A stretch of 58,131 nucleotides of DNA from a virus, in IMG/VR virus record IMGVR_UViG_3300048011_000030, positions 1 through 58,131 of that record; one strand, written 5' to 3'. The notes beneath the pieces were generated by a model. That model was not told the DNA's origin. It saw nothing but the letters and a program-made list of their open reading frames with translations, and did no database searches. The position numbers and the translations under genes were made by a program. Each line of letters begins with the position of its first letter. The first letter of the stretch is position 1. Of this stretch, positions 44,165 to 52,391 are shown piece after piece.

Positions 44165-44187
44165 ATTCTCTAAGTTCCTTATAGAGA
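44165..44187 (+). promoter_or_regulatory. Putative phage promoter for the head gene block
   Basis: Contains ATTCTCTAAGTTCCTTATAG followed by AGA. Predicted first base G44184. A short hairpin, GAAT pairing with ATTC, starts 2 bases in. It precedes the 88-aa gene, the portal and the head genes. Confidence 0.78.
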
Positions 44188-44269
44188 ATAGAGATTCCTG
44201 CATTGTCCTCATAACGCGCTGGTGGTCGCGGCAGGTAAACCACCAACTAATTTTTGAGGAGTATTTAAA

Positions 44270-44536
44270 ATGAATATTATTATCGGGTTAATCTTAGCCC
44301 TTGCGGTTACTGGAAATGTAGCACCCCAAACTAAAGACGTAGTAGATCCAATGATTATCGGTCTTTCGGTAGGGGCTATCGCTGCACCACTTGCCACATC
44401 GGCTGGAGTTACTGGTAATGCATCTATCTTAGGAACCACATACACAAATGCCAGTGTCGTTGGGACTGGTGCGGGTGTTGTTGCAAGCTCTGCAGTTGCT
44501 GTAGATGGTCTTTTAGATGAAGAAACAGAAAAGTAA
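44270..44536 (+). CDS. Small hydrophobic protein (88 aa)
   Basis: Begins MNIIIGLILALAVTGNVAPQ, which looks like a signal peptide or membrane anchor. The middle is an Ala/Gly/Thr/Val-rich apolar segment (SVGAIAAPLATSAGVTGN), and the end is acidic (LLDEETEK). A strong TGAGGAG site precedes the ATG, and a hairpin GGTGGT with ACCACC (44221-44244) precedes that. Could be an early-late envelope or holin-type protein; no family is recognised. Confidence 0.6.
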   Translation: MNIIIGLILALAVTGNVAPQTKDVVDPMIIGLSVGAIAAPLATSAGVTGNASILGTTYTNASVVGTGAGVVASSAVAVDGLLDEETEK

Positions 44537-44758
44537 TATACAGTTCGTCTGGCACTAACGCAAAGTGCTACGCCACGAGGTTACACAACCTCACTCGTTA
44601 CGTTGTTTTGCAGATGGAATTCGCTACCGTATAGTTTGGGTATCAACCAACTATAGCTGAACACTGGGCAGGCGTCATCCTAGTCATGATATAAAACTGA
44701 CTACATAAAACCATAGGGCATAGCCCCAAGTTTGTTAGTTAGACCCACGGAGGGAGCT
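44537..44758. ncRNA. Structured noncoding segment upstream of the portal genes
   Basis: A 222-base gap with hairpins at 44552-44568 (GCACT/AGTGC), 44577-44592 (GAGGTT-ACAC-AACCTC), 44630-44655 (TATAGTT-x-GG with CCAACTATA) and 44716-44726 (GGGC-ATA-GCCC). No frame with a good start was found. This could be a structured RNA or leader of the portal transcript. I do not see a tRNA cloverleaf. Confidence 0.4.
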
Positions 44759-44905
44759 ATGCGATTTAATGAAACACAAGTTGAACCAAAGAAAGAGCCT
44801 AAACCTAAAAAAGAAAAGGTTGTTATCAAGGCTGGTAGTAAGGATTATGACTACGCTGAGTTAGCTAAGACTAAGAAGATTCTTACAGGAAGGGGTTCAT
44901 TCTAA
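44759..44905 (+). CDS. Lys-rich small protein before the portal (48 aa)
   Basis: Begins MRFNETQVEPKKEPKPKKEK and ends KILTGRGSF. Lys/Pro-rich N-terminal half suggests a disordered, nucleic-acid-binding or head-associated protein. GGAGGGAG precedes the ATG. The stop overlaps the portal ATG by one base (TAATG), which supports that it is real. Confidence 0.65.
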   Translation: MRFNETQVEPKKEPKPKKEKVVIKAGSKDYDYAELAKTKKILTGRGSF

Positions 44906-47061
44906 TGGCTGGTAATAAGTATAAAGAAAAGGTGTCTGATGATAGTCTAATCAATTTGATTGAGACTGGTATTCAGAACTCTACAGGGGAATGGTTAAAC
45001 TCCTCTGATATGACACGGGAACGTCAACGATCTACGTATGAATTTGCAGGTATTGCTGCAGATCACTTAGCACCACAAGGTGTATCTAGTATTGTTGACA
45101 CATCTACTACAGAAACAGTAGAAGCATACACTTCAATCTTGTCTGATTTGTTCTTAAACAATGGTAAATTGGCTAGATTCGTACCATATGACAACTCCCC
45201 AGGCTCTTTTAAGAGTGCTAGGGATGCCTCTATGATTACTAATTATGCTATCTTTAAGCAGAATAATGGGTGGGAACTTATCCAAACCTGGATAAAAAGT
45301 GCCCTATTGTGGAAGAATGGTATCATTCGGTGGGACTATGTAGAGGGTTACGACTACGAGTTTGAAGAATACGAGAAAATCTCTCAAGGCCAGTTGGATA
45401 TCCTCCTTGCTGAAGAAGGAGTTGAGATCATTGGTAACCTAAATTATGAAAATGAATTAGGTGAGTTGAACATGGAGACCGGACAGCAAGATGCTGAGTT
45501 GGTTTATGTTGATGTGCGTATTCGTCGTAAGAATGATAACTCTCGTGTTAAGATAGAAAACATCCCACCAGAATCTTTTAGGATCTCTCGTGATGCTAAG
45601 TCTATTGATGATGCTAGTTTCGTAGGTATCCAGACAATCTTAACTCGCTCAGAGATCCGTAAGATGTGGCCTGATGTTGCAGACAACATTGGTGAAGATG
45701 AATGGGATGAGCTTGGAGATGATACGACTTGGGATGGCAATGGTAGCTATGCAGAGGATATTGCAGCTCGTAAGCTAGTGACAGGTCAGAGTTACCTACA
45801 AGGTCGTATGGCTGATGACATTACAGCATTAGAAGCCAATCGGGAAGTTACCATAACAGAGTGTTGGATTAACGTTGACCGTGATGGTGATGGGGTTGCT
45901 GAACTTAAGCACTTCATTATTGCAGGTGATACAGTCTTGTACGAAAAAGACATAGATATGATTCCAATCGCTTGTCTATCACCTATAGATATCCCATATG
46001 AGTTTTATGGTTTATCTATTGCTGACTTTACACGTTCGTCTACACTAGCATCTACTGCAATCCTTCGTGGGTTTGTTGAGAATACATATCTTACAAACTA
46101 TTCACCAAAGCTTGCTGATCCAAACGTTGTTGATTTCTCTGCTCTCCAAAACATGAGACCAAAACAAATCATTCCAACCAATGGTAATCCTAATGGTGCT
46201 GTGTCATCACTACCACCAGAGGCAATTAGCTCAGGCACTGTACCACTACTCTCACACTTACAGACAATTAAAGAACAAGCAACTGGTATGTCAAAGGCTG
46301 CTCAAGGTCTTAATGATTCCTTGTACGTGTCTGGTAATAGTGAATCAAAGGTGGCTGCAGTTCAATCTGCATCTCAGAAACGTATCCAACACATTGCCCG
46401 TAGGTTTGCAGAGACAGGTATGAAGCGGCTATGTACAGGTGTGTATAAGACAATGCGGAAATGCTTGAAGACTCACTCCAAGTTTAGTTACCAAGGTGTG
46501 TTTGCTGAAATAGATATTATGTCCCTTCCATCCCGTATGGATGTGGAGGTGTTCCTGGATATCGGTGAGAACTCAAATTCAAACATGATTAAAAAGTTTG
46601 AGATGGTTGGTAGTCAAATACTGCCAGCACTGAACAGCCAGGGTCAGGGTGTTGTTATTCGTCCAGAAGCTCCTGCTATCTTAGCTACAAAACTTATAGA
46701 GTCTATGGGTATTGATAGTAATGATTACTTGGAAGACTATACAACGGATGAGTTTAAACAGAAAGCTATGGAAACTGTTAAACAACAAACTGAAAAAGCA
46801 CAGAAGGATGGTGCTATTGCACAACGTAAGATGGAAGCTGATGCATCACTCGCTGAGGCCAATGTTACATTTACCAACGCACAATCTAAGAACACTGTGG
46901 ATGACAACACTAAACAGTTGGCTATCTCTATTGATAAGCATTTCCAAGAGTGGGCAGAAATTGATATCAAGGCTCGTAAAGAAGGTATTGAACCTCCAAT
47001 GCGTCCTGATTTTAATCAGATAACAACTCTTGCAAGGGCTATGATTGCAGGAGAAGCATAA
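44905..47061 (+). CDS. Portal protein (718 aa)
   Basis: Forms the twelve-subunit channel at one capsid corner for DNA packaging and release. Sequence, length and place after the terminase fit podovirus portals of about 700 residues. Characteristic elements are an N-terminal helical wing region, a central KLARFVPYDNSPGSF segment with tryptophan-rich stretches (LIQTWIKSALLWKNGIIRWD), and a long C-terminal helical barrel rich in Glu, Gln and Lys. Followed by small membrane proteins, then scaffold and capsid. Confidence 0.8.
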   Translation: MAGNKYKEKVSDDSLINLIETGIQNSTGEWLNSSDMTRERQRSTYEFAGIAADHLAPQGVSSIVDTSTTETVEAYTSILSDLFLNNGKLARFVPYDNSPGSFKSARDASMITNYAIFKQNNGWELIQTWIKSALLWKNGIIRWDYVEGYDYEFEEYEKISQGQLDILLAEEGVEIIGNLNYENELGELNMETGQQDAELVYVDVRIRRKNDNSRVKIENIPPESFRISRDAKSIDDASFVGIQTILTRSEIRKMWPDVADNIGEDEWDELGDDTTWDGNGSYAEDIAARKLVTGQSYLQGRMADDITALEANREVTITECWINVDRDGDGVAELKHFIIAGDTVLYEKDIDMIPIACLSPIDIPYEFYGLSIADFTRSSTLASTAILRGFVENTYLTNYSPKLADPNVVDFSALQNMRPKQIIPTNGNPNGAVSSLPPEAISSGTVPLLSHLQTIKEQATGMSKAAQGLNDSLYVSGNSESKVAAVQSASQKRIQHIARRFAETGMKRLCTGVYKTMRKCLKTHSKFSYQGVFAEIDIMSLPSRMDVEVFLDIGENSNSNMIKKFEMVGSQILPALNSQGQGVVIRPEAPAILATKLIESMGIDSNDYLEDYTTDEFKQKAMETVKQQTEKAQKDGAIAQRKMEADASLAEANVTFTNAQSKNTVDDNTKQLAISIDKHFQEWAEIDIKARKEGIEPPMRPDFNQITTLARAMIAGEA

Positions 47062-47080
47062 ATACCAAGGAGGTGGGGGA

Positions 47081-47503
47081 ATGTTTGGATTACCTTTAGA
47101 ACTAATCACGATGCTTTTCTCCACCATACTTGGTGCAGTTATGTCTATCTGGGGGCAGAACACAAAGAATAAGAATGAACAGCAGAAGATGATGATAAGT
47201 GGTATGCAGCAGGCTAGGGATCATGGTAAGAAAGATGTTCACTTCGCGTGGACAAGAAGGATCATAGCCCTCTCTGCTGTATTCTCTATCATCGTGTTAC
47301 CAAAAGCGGTAGCAGTCTTTTACCCAGAAGTAAGTGTTATAGTAGGTTATACCGAAGTACATGGTGGTATAATTAATTGGATATTTGGTGGTGATGGAAC
47401 AGTGAAGTGGCAGTCAGCTACAGGATTTGTTATTACTCCGTTAGATACACACATAGTGTCAGCAATTGTTGGCCTATACTTTGGAGCGGGGTTTACTAAA
47501 TGA
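47081..47503 (+). CDS. Holin-like membrane protein (140 aa)
   Basis: I start at ATG 47081, with GGAGG 8 bases upstream. Three apolar segments are visible: LELITMLFSTILGAVMSIWG, IIALSAVFSIIVLPKAVAV and THIVSAIVGLYFGAGF. The pattern resembles three-span phage and gene-transfer-agent holins. It would set the timing of lysis. Adjacent small membrane proteins support a lysis cluster, but no endolysin gene is seen nearby. Confidence 0.6.
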   Translation: MFGLPLELITMLFSTILGAVMSIWGQNTKNKNEQQKMMISGMQQARDHGKKDVHFAWTRRIIALSAVFSIIVLPKAVAVFYPEVSVIVGYTEVHGGIINWIFGGDGTVKWQSATGFVITPLDTHIVSAIVGLYFGAGFTK

Positions 47504-47775
47504 ATCAAGATCAAGAATGGCACCTATCTAAGTCAGTGCCACTGACCTTTGTTGTAGCTATCTTCATACAAACCGTATCATTGGTTTGGTATGTATCTTC
47601 TTTAGACAACAGCATTAAGAACAATGCAAGAGAAATAGTAAGGCATGATGTACGTATTCAATCCTTAGAGACTGTGGTGCAAACTCAAGCCCTTACATTA
47701 GCTCGTATCGATGAGAACATTAAGTCTATCAGGATGATGATGGAGAAGTCAGCTCCTAGTAGAGATCCAAGGTAA
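47500..47775 (+). CDS. Membrane-anchored coiled-coil protein (91 aa)
   Basis: One N-terminal apolar segment (VPLTFVVAIFIQTVSLVWYV), then a charged helix with heptad leucines (REIVRHDVRIQSLETVVQTQ). Architecture fits an inner-membrane spanin-type or lysis accessory protein. Overlaps the holin-like gene by 4 bases (ATGA). Exact function unknown. Confidence 0.5.
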   Translation: MNQDQEWHLSKSVPLTFVVAIFIQTVSLVWYVSSLDNSIKNNAREIVRHDVRIQSLETVVQTQALTLARIDENIKSIRMMMEKSAPSRDPR

Positions 47776-47948
47776 TGTTATGTGTACTGGTATTTGTTGG
47801 GTGGGGTCACGCATGGATTGATGGTACAAACCAGCTGGCAAAGCAATGCTACTATGATTGCGGGTTGACAAAGAATGGGAGTTGGTATGACAGGATTTAT
47901 AGGGTACACCCAAATTACGTTTGTCCAAGAAGGTTGGTGTTCACATGA
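47775..47948 (+). CDS. Small Cys-containing, possibly exported protein (57 aa)
   Basis: Begins MLCVLVFVGWGHAWIDG, an apolar leader, followed by a body with three more cysteines (QCYYDCG and YVCP). Likely disulfide-stabilised outside the cytoplasm. Overlaps neighbours by one and four bases. Function unknown; it lies in the probable lysis cluster. Confidence 0.5.
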   Translation: MLCVLVFVGWGHAWIDGTNQLAKQCYYDCGLTKNGSWYDRIYRVHPNYVCPRRLVFT

Positions 47949-48412
47949 TTGATCCGATTACAGCCATATCGATTGCGGCAAGCGCCGTAAGTAATATGAA
48001 ATCTTTGATGCTTGCAGGTCGTGATGCTTCCTCCGCTCTCTCTAAGTTTGCAGGGGCTGTGTCAGATGTGAACTACGCGGCAGATAAGGCCAAGAATCCT
48101 GGAATCTTTGCGACTCTAACTGGTTCAGCTGAACAGCAAGCGATTGATGCGTTCTCAGCACACAAGAAGATGCAGGCTATGAGGAAGGAAGTTGAGACGC
48201 TGGTGCAGTTTACTTATGGGATGGATGGTCTTGAAGAATATAAAGACACGCTTCGCAAAGTACGCGCTCAACGCAAGAAGACTGCCTATCGACGTGCAGA
48301 ACTAAAACAAGCCCTAATCACTTGGTTCTTTGGTGGGGTAATAGTACTGGCTGGAATTTTTGGATTGGGAGCTGTTCTTTATCTGATCGGTAAACAGCAG
48401 GGGAAATGGTAA
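47945..48412 (+). CDS. Helical protein with C-terminal membrane segment (155 aa)
   Basis: ATG 47945 overlaps the preceding stop (ATGA). An N-terminal Ala/Ser-rich helix (DPITAISIAASAVSNMKSL) is followed by a charged middle with Lys and Arg, and a C-terminal membrane span FGGVIVLAGIFGLGAVLYLI. No family is recognised. The span suggests an envelope or lysis-related role. Confidence 0.55.
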   Translation: MIDPITAISIAASAVSNMKSLMLAGRDASSALSKFAGAVSDVNYAADKAKNPGIFATLTGSAEQQAIDAFSAHKKMQAMRKEVETLVQFTYGMDGLEEYKDTLRKVRAQRKKTAYRRAELKQALITWFFGGVIVLAGIFGLGAVLYLIGKQQGKW

Positions 48413-48425
48413 ATAGGGGATTAAA

Positions 48426-48716
48426 ATGCCAAAGAAAAAAGATTCAAGACTAGTTAATGCTGGGGTGTCAGGTTACAACAAACCTAAGCGTACCCCATCA
48501 CACCCTACTAAATCACACGTGGTGGTTGCAAAAGAAGGTGATAAGATAAAGACAATCCGTTTTGGAGAACAAGGTGCATCAACAGCTGGTGCCCCTAAGT
48601 CTGGTGAGTCTGATAAGATGAAAGCCAAACGTGCAAGCTTTAAAGCCCGTCATGGGAAGAATATCTCAAAGGGTAAGATGTCTGCTGCATATTGGGCAGA
48701 TAAAGAAAAATGGTAG
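48426..48716 (+). CDS. DUF6321-like basic protein (96 aa)
   Basis: Begins MPKKKDSRLVNAG. The second half (KTIRFGEQG, then FKARHGKNISKGK and AAYWADKEKW) fits the DUF6321 family of small, basic phage proteins of unknown function found near head genes. Two other genes nearby also begin MPKKK. Possibly a minor head or DNA-associated protein. Confidence 0.65.
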   Translation: MPKKKDSRLVNAGVSGYNKPKRTPSHPTKSHVVVAKEGDKIKTIRFGEQGASTAGAPKSGESDKMKAKRASFKARHGKNISKGKMSAAYWADKEKW

Positions 48717-48922
48717 TGGTTGGGTATTTAGGTGTAATACTAATCTGTATGAGTTCTCTAGCTGAACATTGTAACGTTATCACTAGCCCATACATATTCA
48801 TTACGGAAGAAGAGTGTCAGGTAGCCGTTTTAAATGAATCAATAAAGATTAAGAATAAGTACAGCCATGCAAACATAAACCCTAACTGCGTTGGGTTAAA
48901 GTATAATGGAGAACCTGCTTAA
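48710..48922 (+). CDS. Small exported protein with three cysteines (70 aa)
   Basis: Begins MVVVGYLGVILICMSSLAEH, a signal-like apolar leader, with further cysteines in EECQV and PNCVG. Overlaps the previous stop by 7 bases and the next start by one. Probably exported and disulfide-bonded. Function unknown. Confidence 0.5.
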   Translation: MVVVGYLGVILICMSSLAEHCNVITSPYIFITEEECQVAVLNESIKIKNKYSHANINPNCVGLKYNGEPA

Positions 48923-49104
48923 TGCCAAAGAAAAAATCAACTGTTAATGAAGCAGGTAACTACACTAAACCAACAATGCGTAAAAACCTATTTAACAAAA
49001 TCAAGTCTGGATCTAAGGGTGGTAGTGCAGGTCAATGGTCTGCACGTAAGGCACAACTGTTAGCTAGGGAGTACAAGAAAGCTGGAGGTGGTTATCGTGC
49101 CTAA
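48922..49104 (+). CDS. Basic small protein MPKKKS-type I (60 aa)
   Basis: Lys/Gly/Arg-rich. The segment SGSKGGSAGQWSARKAQLLA is a conserved pattern that I recall in small proteins of marine phages and large eukaryotic viruses. The end, YKKAGGGYR, is typical. Function unknown; a DNA or head-associated protein is likely from charge. Confidence 0.6.
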   Translation: MPKKKSTVNEAGNYTKPTMRKNLFNKIKSGSKGGSAGQWSARKAQLLAREYKKAGGGYRA

Positions 49105-49354
49105 GAAAAAATCCCAAACAAGCTTAGACAAGTGGACTAGTGAGAAGTGGGGCACTAAGAGTGGCAAGAACTCCACTCAAGGTAAAGGGGCTACAGGAGA
49201 ACGTTACCTCCCAAAAAAGGCTAGGGACTCCCTGACCTCAAAGGAATACTCTGCGACAAGTGCGGCTAAACGTAAGGGTACTAAACAGGGTAAGCAATAC
49301 GTTGCTCAACCTAAAAAGATAGCCGCTAAGACCTCTAAGTATAGGTCTAAATAA
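49097..49354 (+). CDS. Basic small protein MPKKKS-type II (85 aa)
   Basis: GTG 49097 is chosen because it yields an MPKKKS start like the neighbours and has GGAGG upstream; a GTG at 49088 is possible. Includes TSLDKWTSEKWGTKSGK, GERYLPKKA and KQYVAQPKKIA, a conserved small-protein pattern also known in large DNA viruses. Overlaps the previous gene by 8 bases. Function unknown. Confidence 0.6.
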   Translation: MPKKKSQTSLDKWTSEKWGTKSGKNSTQGKGATGERYLPKKARDSLTSKEYSATSAAKRKGTKQGKQYVAQPKKIAAKTSKYRSK

Positions 49355-49376
49355 TTATAACCAATAAGGAAACAAG

Positions 49377-49682
49377 ATGGAAAAGTATAAAGTTGCAGCA
49401 GAGAAGATGCTGAAAGGAAATACACATCCGGATCTGATAGCGAAGGAAGCACTTGTACGTGCGCAATTTTCTTCTCAACAACGGGAAGGTTTCTTCAATG
49501 AAGCCTATGGGGAGTTGCTGGTGCAATACTTTACTGCCTGGTTGGGCACAGATCCACACGAAGTTAAAACACGTGAGTTCATATATAACTCAGCCCTTGC
49601 GCTGGGAGATGTTAAACAGAAGTTGATTAACTTTGAAACATACGGAAAAAACGTACCATACATTGAGGACAACGCACAATGA
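49377..49682 (+). CDS. Hypothetical protein before the scaffold (101 aa)
   Basis: Mostly helical, beginning MEKYKVAAEKMLKGNTHPD. A segment WLGTDPHEVKTREFIYNSA follows the middle. AAGGA precedes the ATG. Overlaps the next gene by 4 bases (ATGA). Possibly a head morphogenesis helper; no family is recognised. Confidence 0.6.
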   Translation: MEKYKVAAEKMLKGNTHPDLIAKEALVRAQFSSQQREGFFNEAYGELLVQYFTAWLGTDPHEVKTREFIYNSALALGDVKQKLINFETYGKNVPYIEDNAQ

Positions 49683-49885
49683 ATAATATCGATTACGAGC
49701 AGTTGATAGCTAATATTAAAAATATGATTAACCTGTTAGAGTACGACTCTATGCGATCTCCAGGTAAAGCTAAACTGAATTGCAATCAACTTGGAGCTAT
49801 GTACGGTCTATTAGATCGATACACCTCTAAGCAAGAAACATCCGTACCAAAGGCAACCAAGCCTGCGGCTAAAAAAGAAGGATAA
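49679..49885 (+). CDS. Small hypothetical protein (68 aa)
   Basis: Begins MNNIDYEQLIANIKNMINLL and ends in a Lys/Ala/Pro tail (PKATKPAAKKEG). A flexible basic tail suggests binding of an acidic partner such as the scaffold or of DNA. Overlaps the previous gene by 4 bases. Confidence 0.55.
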   Translation: MNNIDYEQLIANIKNMINLLEYDSMRSPGKAKLNCNQLGAMYGLLDRYTSKQETSVPKATKPAAKKEG

Positions 49886-49891
49886 TATAAC

Positions 49892-50983
49892 ATGTCAGAA
49901 CAAAATGAATCTCTACCCGCAATGGATGATGTTCCCAGTTCTGCTGGTCCAAGCGAACAAGAACTCCTAGATGCCGTACTATCTAATACCGAATTTCTTC
50001 GGGATGATGATGTGCCGCTACCAGAAGAGGAGATCGAGTACGAGGATCCGGAAGCAACTGCTGAGGAAGACCCAGATGTAGCAGATGCCGCCGTTAGCGA
50101 TGAAGAGTCTGAGGAAGATACAGAAGAGACAGAAGATGAGGATGGCGCGGAAGCCCCTACCCAAGAAGCTACTGTGTTTACTGTTGATGATCTAGACTTA
50201 GATGCAAAAGTCTCTGTCAAAATTGACGGGGAGGAAATGGAAGTCTCATTTGCTGATCTGCTTAAAGGCTATCAGACAGATGCTTCACTCTCTAAAAAGG
50301 GTCGTGAACTCGGAGAGGCGCGTAAAGCCATTGATGAAGAACGTGTTGCTAAGCTATCTGAAATCACAAAGATGTCAGAGGCTACTAATGCAATGCTAAC
50401 AATGGACGAACAAAAACTGGCTAAGGAATACCATGATGTTGAAGCCAAGATTAAAGAAGCTAGGGATAGTGGGGACACTTATGAACTAAGTGATCTCAAG
50501 GATCAACGTGAACAAGCACAGCAGAAATACTGGGCTGCACGTAGTACTCGTGAGAATCTTTTAAAGAATGTTGAACAACAGAGAACAAAACTTCAGGAAG
50601 AGAAGTTTGAATCCCAAATGCAACACTTCCAAGAGGTAATCCCACAGATGATCCCTGACTTTAATGAAAAGGTTGCAGTTGAAATTCGAGACTTTGCTCT
50701 TGAGAATGGTATTGCAGACGAACTTTTAAATTCGGTTATGGACCCCAATGTTGTAAAATTCATTGATGACTATCGCAGATTAAAGAATGGAATTACGAAA
50801 GGCGCTGCAAAGCGTAAAGATATTCCAACTAAGAAGGTTCCGACTAAGAAACCAGCGGCTGCTAATAAAAAAGCAGCTGATAAAGAAAAAATGGTGAAGG
50901 CCCGTGCATTTAAAGAAGGTGCATCTAAAGATGACCAAATGGAATTCCTTCGCCAATACGCCTCCAACTCTCTAACTAAATAA
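49892..50983 (+). CDS. Scaffolding protein (363 aa)
   Basis: Directs capsid assembly. The N-terminal third is very acidic with many Glu/Asp runs (EEDPDVADAAVSDEESEEDT). A middle DDLDLDAKVSVKIDGEEMEV segment precedes a long Lys/Glu/Gln-rich coiled coil. The C-terminal part is basic (KKVPTKKPAAANKKAADKEK), as expected for the end that binds the capsid protein. Placed immediately before the capsid gene. Confidence 0.8.
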   Translation: MSEQNESLPAMDDVPSSAGPSEQELLDAVLSNTEFLRDDDVPLPEEEIEYEDPEATAEEDPDVADAAVSDEESEEDTEETEDEDGAEAPTQEATVFTVDDLDLDAKVSVKIDGEEMEVSFADLLKGYQTDASLSKKGRELGEARKAIDEERVAKLSEITKMSEATNAMLTMDEQKLAKEYHDVEAKIKEARDSGDTYELSDLKDQREQAQQKYWAARSTRENLLKNVEQQRTKLQEEKFESQMQHFQEVIPQMIPDFNEKVAVEIRDFALENGIADELLNSVMDPNVVKFIDDYRRLKNGITKGAAKRKDIPTKKVPTKKPAAANKKAADKEKMVKARAFKEGASKDDQMEFLRQYASNSLTK

Positions 50984-51004
50984 TATCCTAGGAGGATTAA
51001 TAAA

Positions 51005-52075
51005 ATGGCAACTACAGGTGGGCGTAATATCGCCACAGCTCGTGGAGCAACAGGCACTGGTAAAGACGTTTCAAACCGTGAGGATCTAGCGAATTTCATT
51101 TCGATGATCACACGTGATGAGACTCCTTTCTTGTCTTCAATCGGTAAATCTAAAGCAACCAACATCTATCACGAATGGCAAACCGACGAGCTCACAGCTC
51201 CAGGCAACTCTCGTGTAGCTGAAGGCGCAGACTTCTTGGCAGCTGGTGCTACACCTGCTTCTGGCGATGGTTCAGCTTCTACAGCAATTGGTCCAATGCG
51301 TACACGCTTGGGTAACTACACACAAATCAACAGCAAAACAATTTCTGTATCAGGTAGCCGCCGTGCAATCGATCAAGCTGGTGTTGCTGATGAGTATGCA
51401 TATCAGCTGAAAAAGCGTGGCACAGAAATGCGCCGTGATATGGAGTTTGACATTGTAAACACATACAACAAGCAGACTACTTCTGGCGCTCGTCAGACTG
51501 GTGGTTATCAGTCGTTTGTAAACAGTGGTGATACTTGTGTATTTAAAGGTGACTTTACTGCACCCTCAACAGCTAATGCTGGTACTGAAGTTATCACAGT
51601 TGCCGCTGGTGGTGCTAAAGCTGCTTTGGCTCTTACAGACATTGATTCAGTTATGCAGAAGATCTATGAGAGTGGTGGTTCAGCTACTCGTATCATGGTT
51701 TCTCCAAAACTTCGCCGTGATTTCTCTGACCTTATGGTTAATGACACAGGCGTTCGTCGTAACATCGACGAAGATGGTAAGCTCCGCCAGTCGGTAGACG
51801 TTTACATGTCAGACTTTGGTGACTTGATGGTAGTTCCAAACTACATCATGGGCCTTGCCCACACAACTACTGACGCAACCACAACACAGTTCGACGCTGC
51901 AGACTCTGCCGCATTGATCTATGATCCACAGTGGTTTGCAATGGCGACATTGCGTCCAATGCAGGAAGTTGAAGTTGGTCAGAAAGGTGACTCAACTGTT
52001 GGCATGTTTATCGAGGAATGGTCTTTGGAAGTTAAAAATCCAAAAGGCTGTGGCGCGGTTTACGGTCTAGAGTAA
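51005..52075 (+). CDS. Major capsid protein, SU10-like (356 aa)
   Basis: The shell protein. The N-terminal region NREDLANFISMITRDETPFL, followed by a WQTDEL segment and later SGSRRAIDQAGVADEYAYQL, matches the SU10-type (DUF5309) HK97-fold capsid family. It differs from the T7 gp10 family even though replication genes are T7-like. AGGAGGATTAATAAA precedes the ATG. An intrinsic terminator follows. Confidence 0.85.
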   Translation: MATTGGRNIATARGATGTGKDVSNREDLANFISMITRDETPFLSSIGKSKATNIYHEWQTDELTAPGNSRVAEGADFLAAGATPASGDGSASTAIGPMRTRLGNYTQINSKTISVSGSRRAIDQAGVADEYAYQLKKRGTEMRRDMEFDIVNTYNKQTTSGARQTGGYQSFVNSGDTCVFKGDFTAPSTANAGTEVITVAAGGAKAALALTDIDSVMQKIYESGGSATRIMVSPKLRRDFSDLMVNDTGVRRNIDEDGKLRQSVDVYMSDFGDLMVVPNYIMGLAHTTTDATTTQFDAADSAALIYDPQWFAMATLRPMQEVEVGQKGDSTVGMFIEEWSLEVKNPKGCGAVYGLE

Positions 52076-52085
52076 CTATAATAAG

Positions 52086-52117
52086 GGGAGGGAGATTATT
52101 TCTCCTTCCCTATTTTT
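52086..52117 (+). terminator. Intrinsic terminator after the major capsid gene
   Basis: GGGAGGGAGA (52086-52095) pairs with TCTCCTTCCC (52101-52110, one G-T pair), then a T-rich run with five consecutive T bases (52113-52117). It would cap the abundant capsid transcript. Confidence 0.8.
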
Positions 52118-52139
52118 ATTCTATTAGGAGGTATAGAAC

Positions 52140-52376
52140 ATGATGGTAATCAAAGGGACAATCCCAGCAGATACACTTGGAAATAACTTAGTAACAGACC
52201 TACTACACTTACCAGCAGACACTTGTGCTTGGACATCTTCACCACGATCCGGTGGTGGATATCAAATTGATAAAGCATTTTTTATTTACCCACATGGAAC
52301 TGGGAGTGTAATAATCACTAACCCAACCTTGGGATACATTGGTAAGTCTGGTCGATTCGTAGAGATGGCAACTTAA
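52140..52376 (+). CDS. Small structural-region protein (78 aa)
   Basis: Beta-rich, beginning MMVIKGTIPADTLGNNL, with a Gly/Ser/Thr-rich middle and an aromatic segment (YQIDKAFFIYPHGTG). AGGAGG is 8 bases before the first ATG. The location after the capsid suggests a head decoration or head-fibre base, unproven. Confidence 0.55.
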   Translation: MMVIKGTIPADTLGNNLVTDLLHLPADTCAWTSSPRSGGGYQIDKAFFIYPHGTGSVIITNPTLGYIGKSGRFVEMAT

Positions 52377-52391
52377 TAAGAGGAAGAGGAC

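Noticed and set aside
44537-44758. A tRNA gene
   Set aside because: Hairpins do not form a cloverleaf, and there is no T-arm GTTCRA or CCA-type end. I saw no other tRNA candidates in the window.
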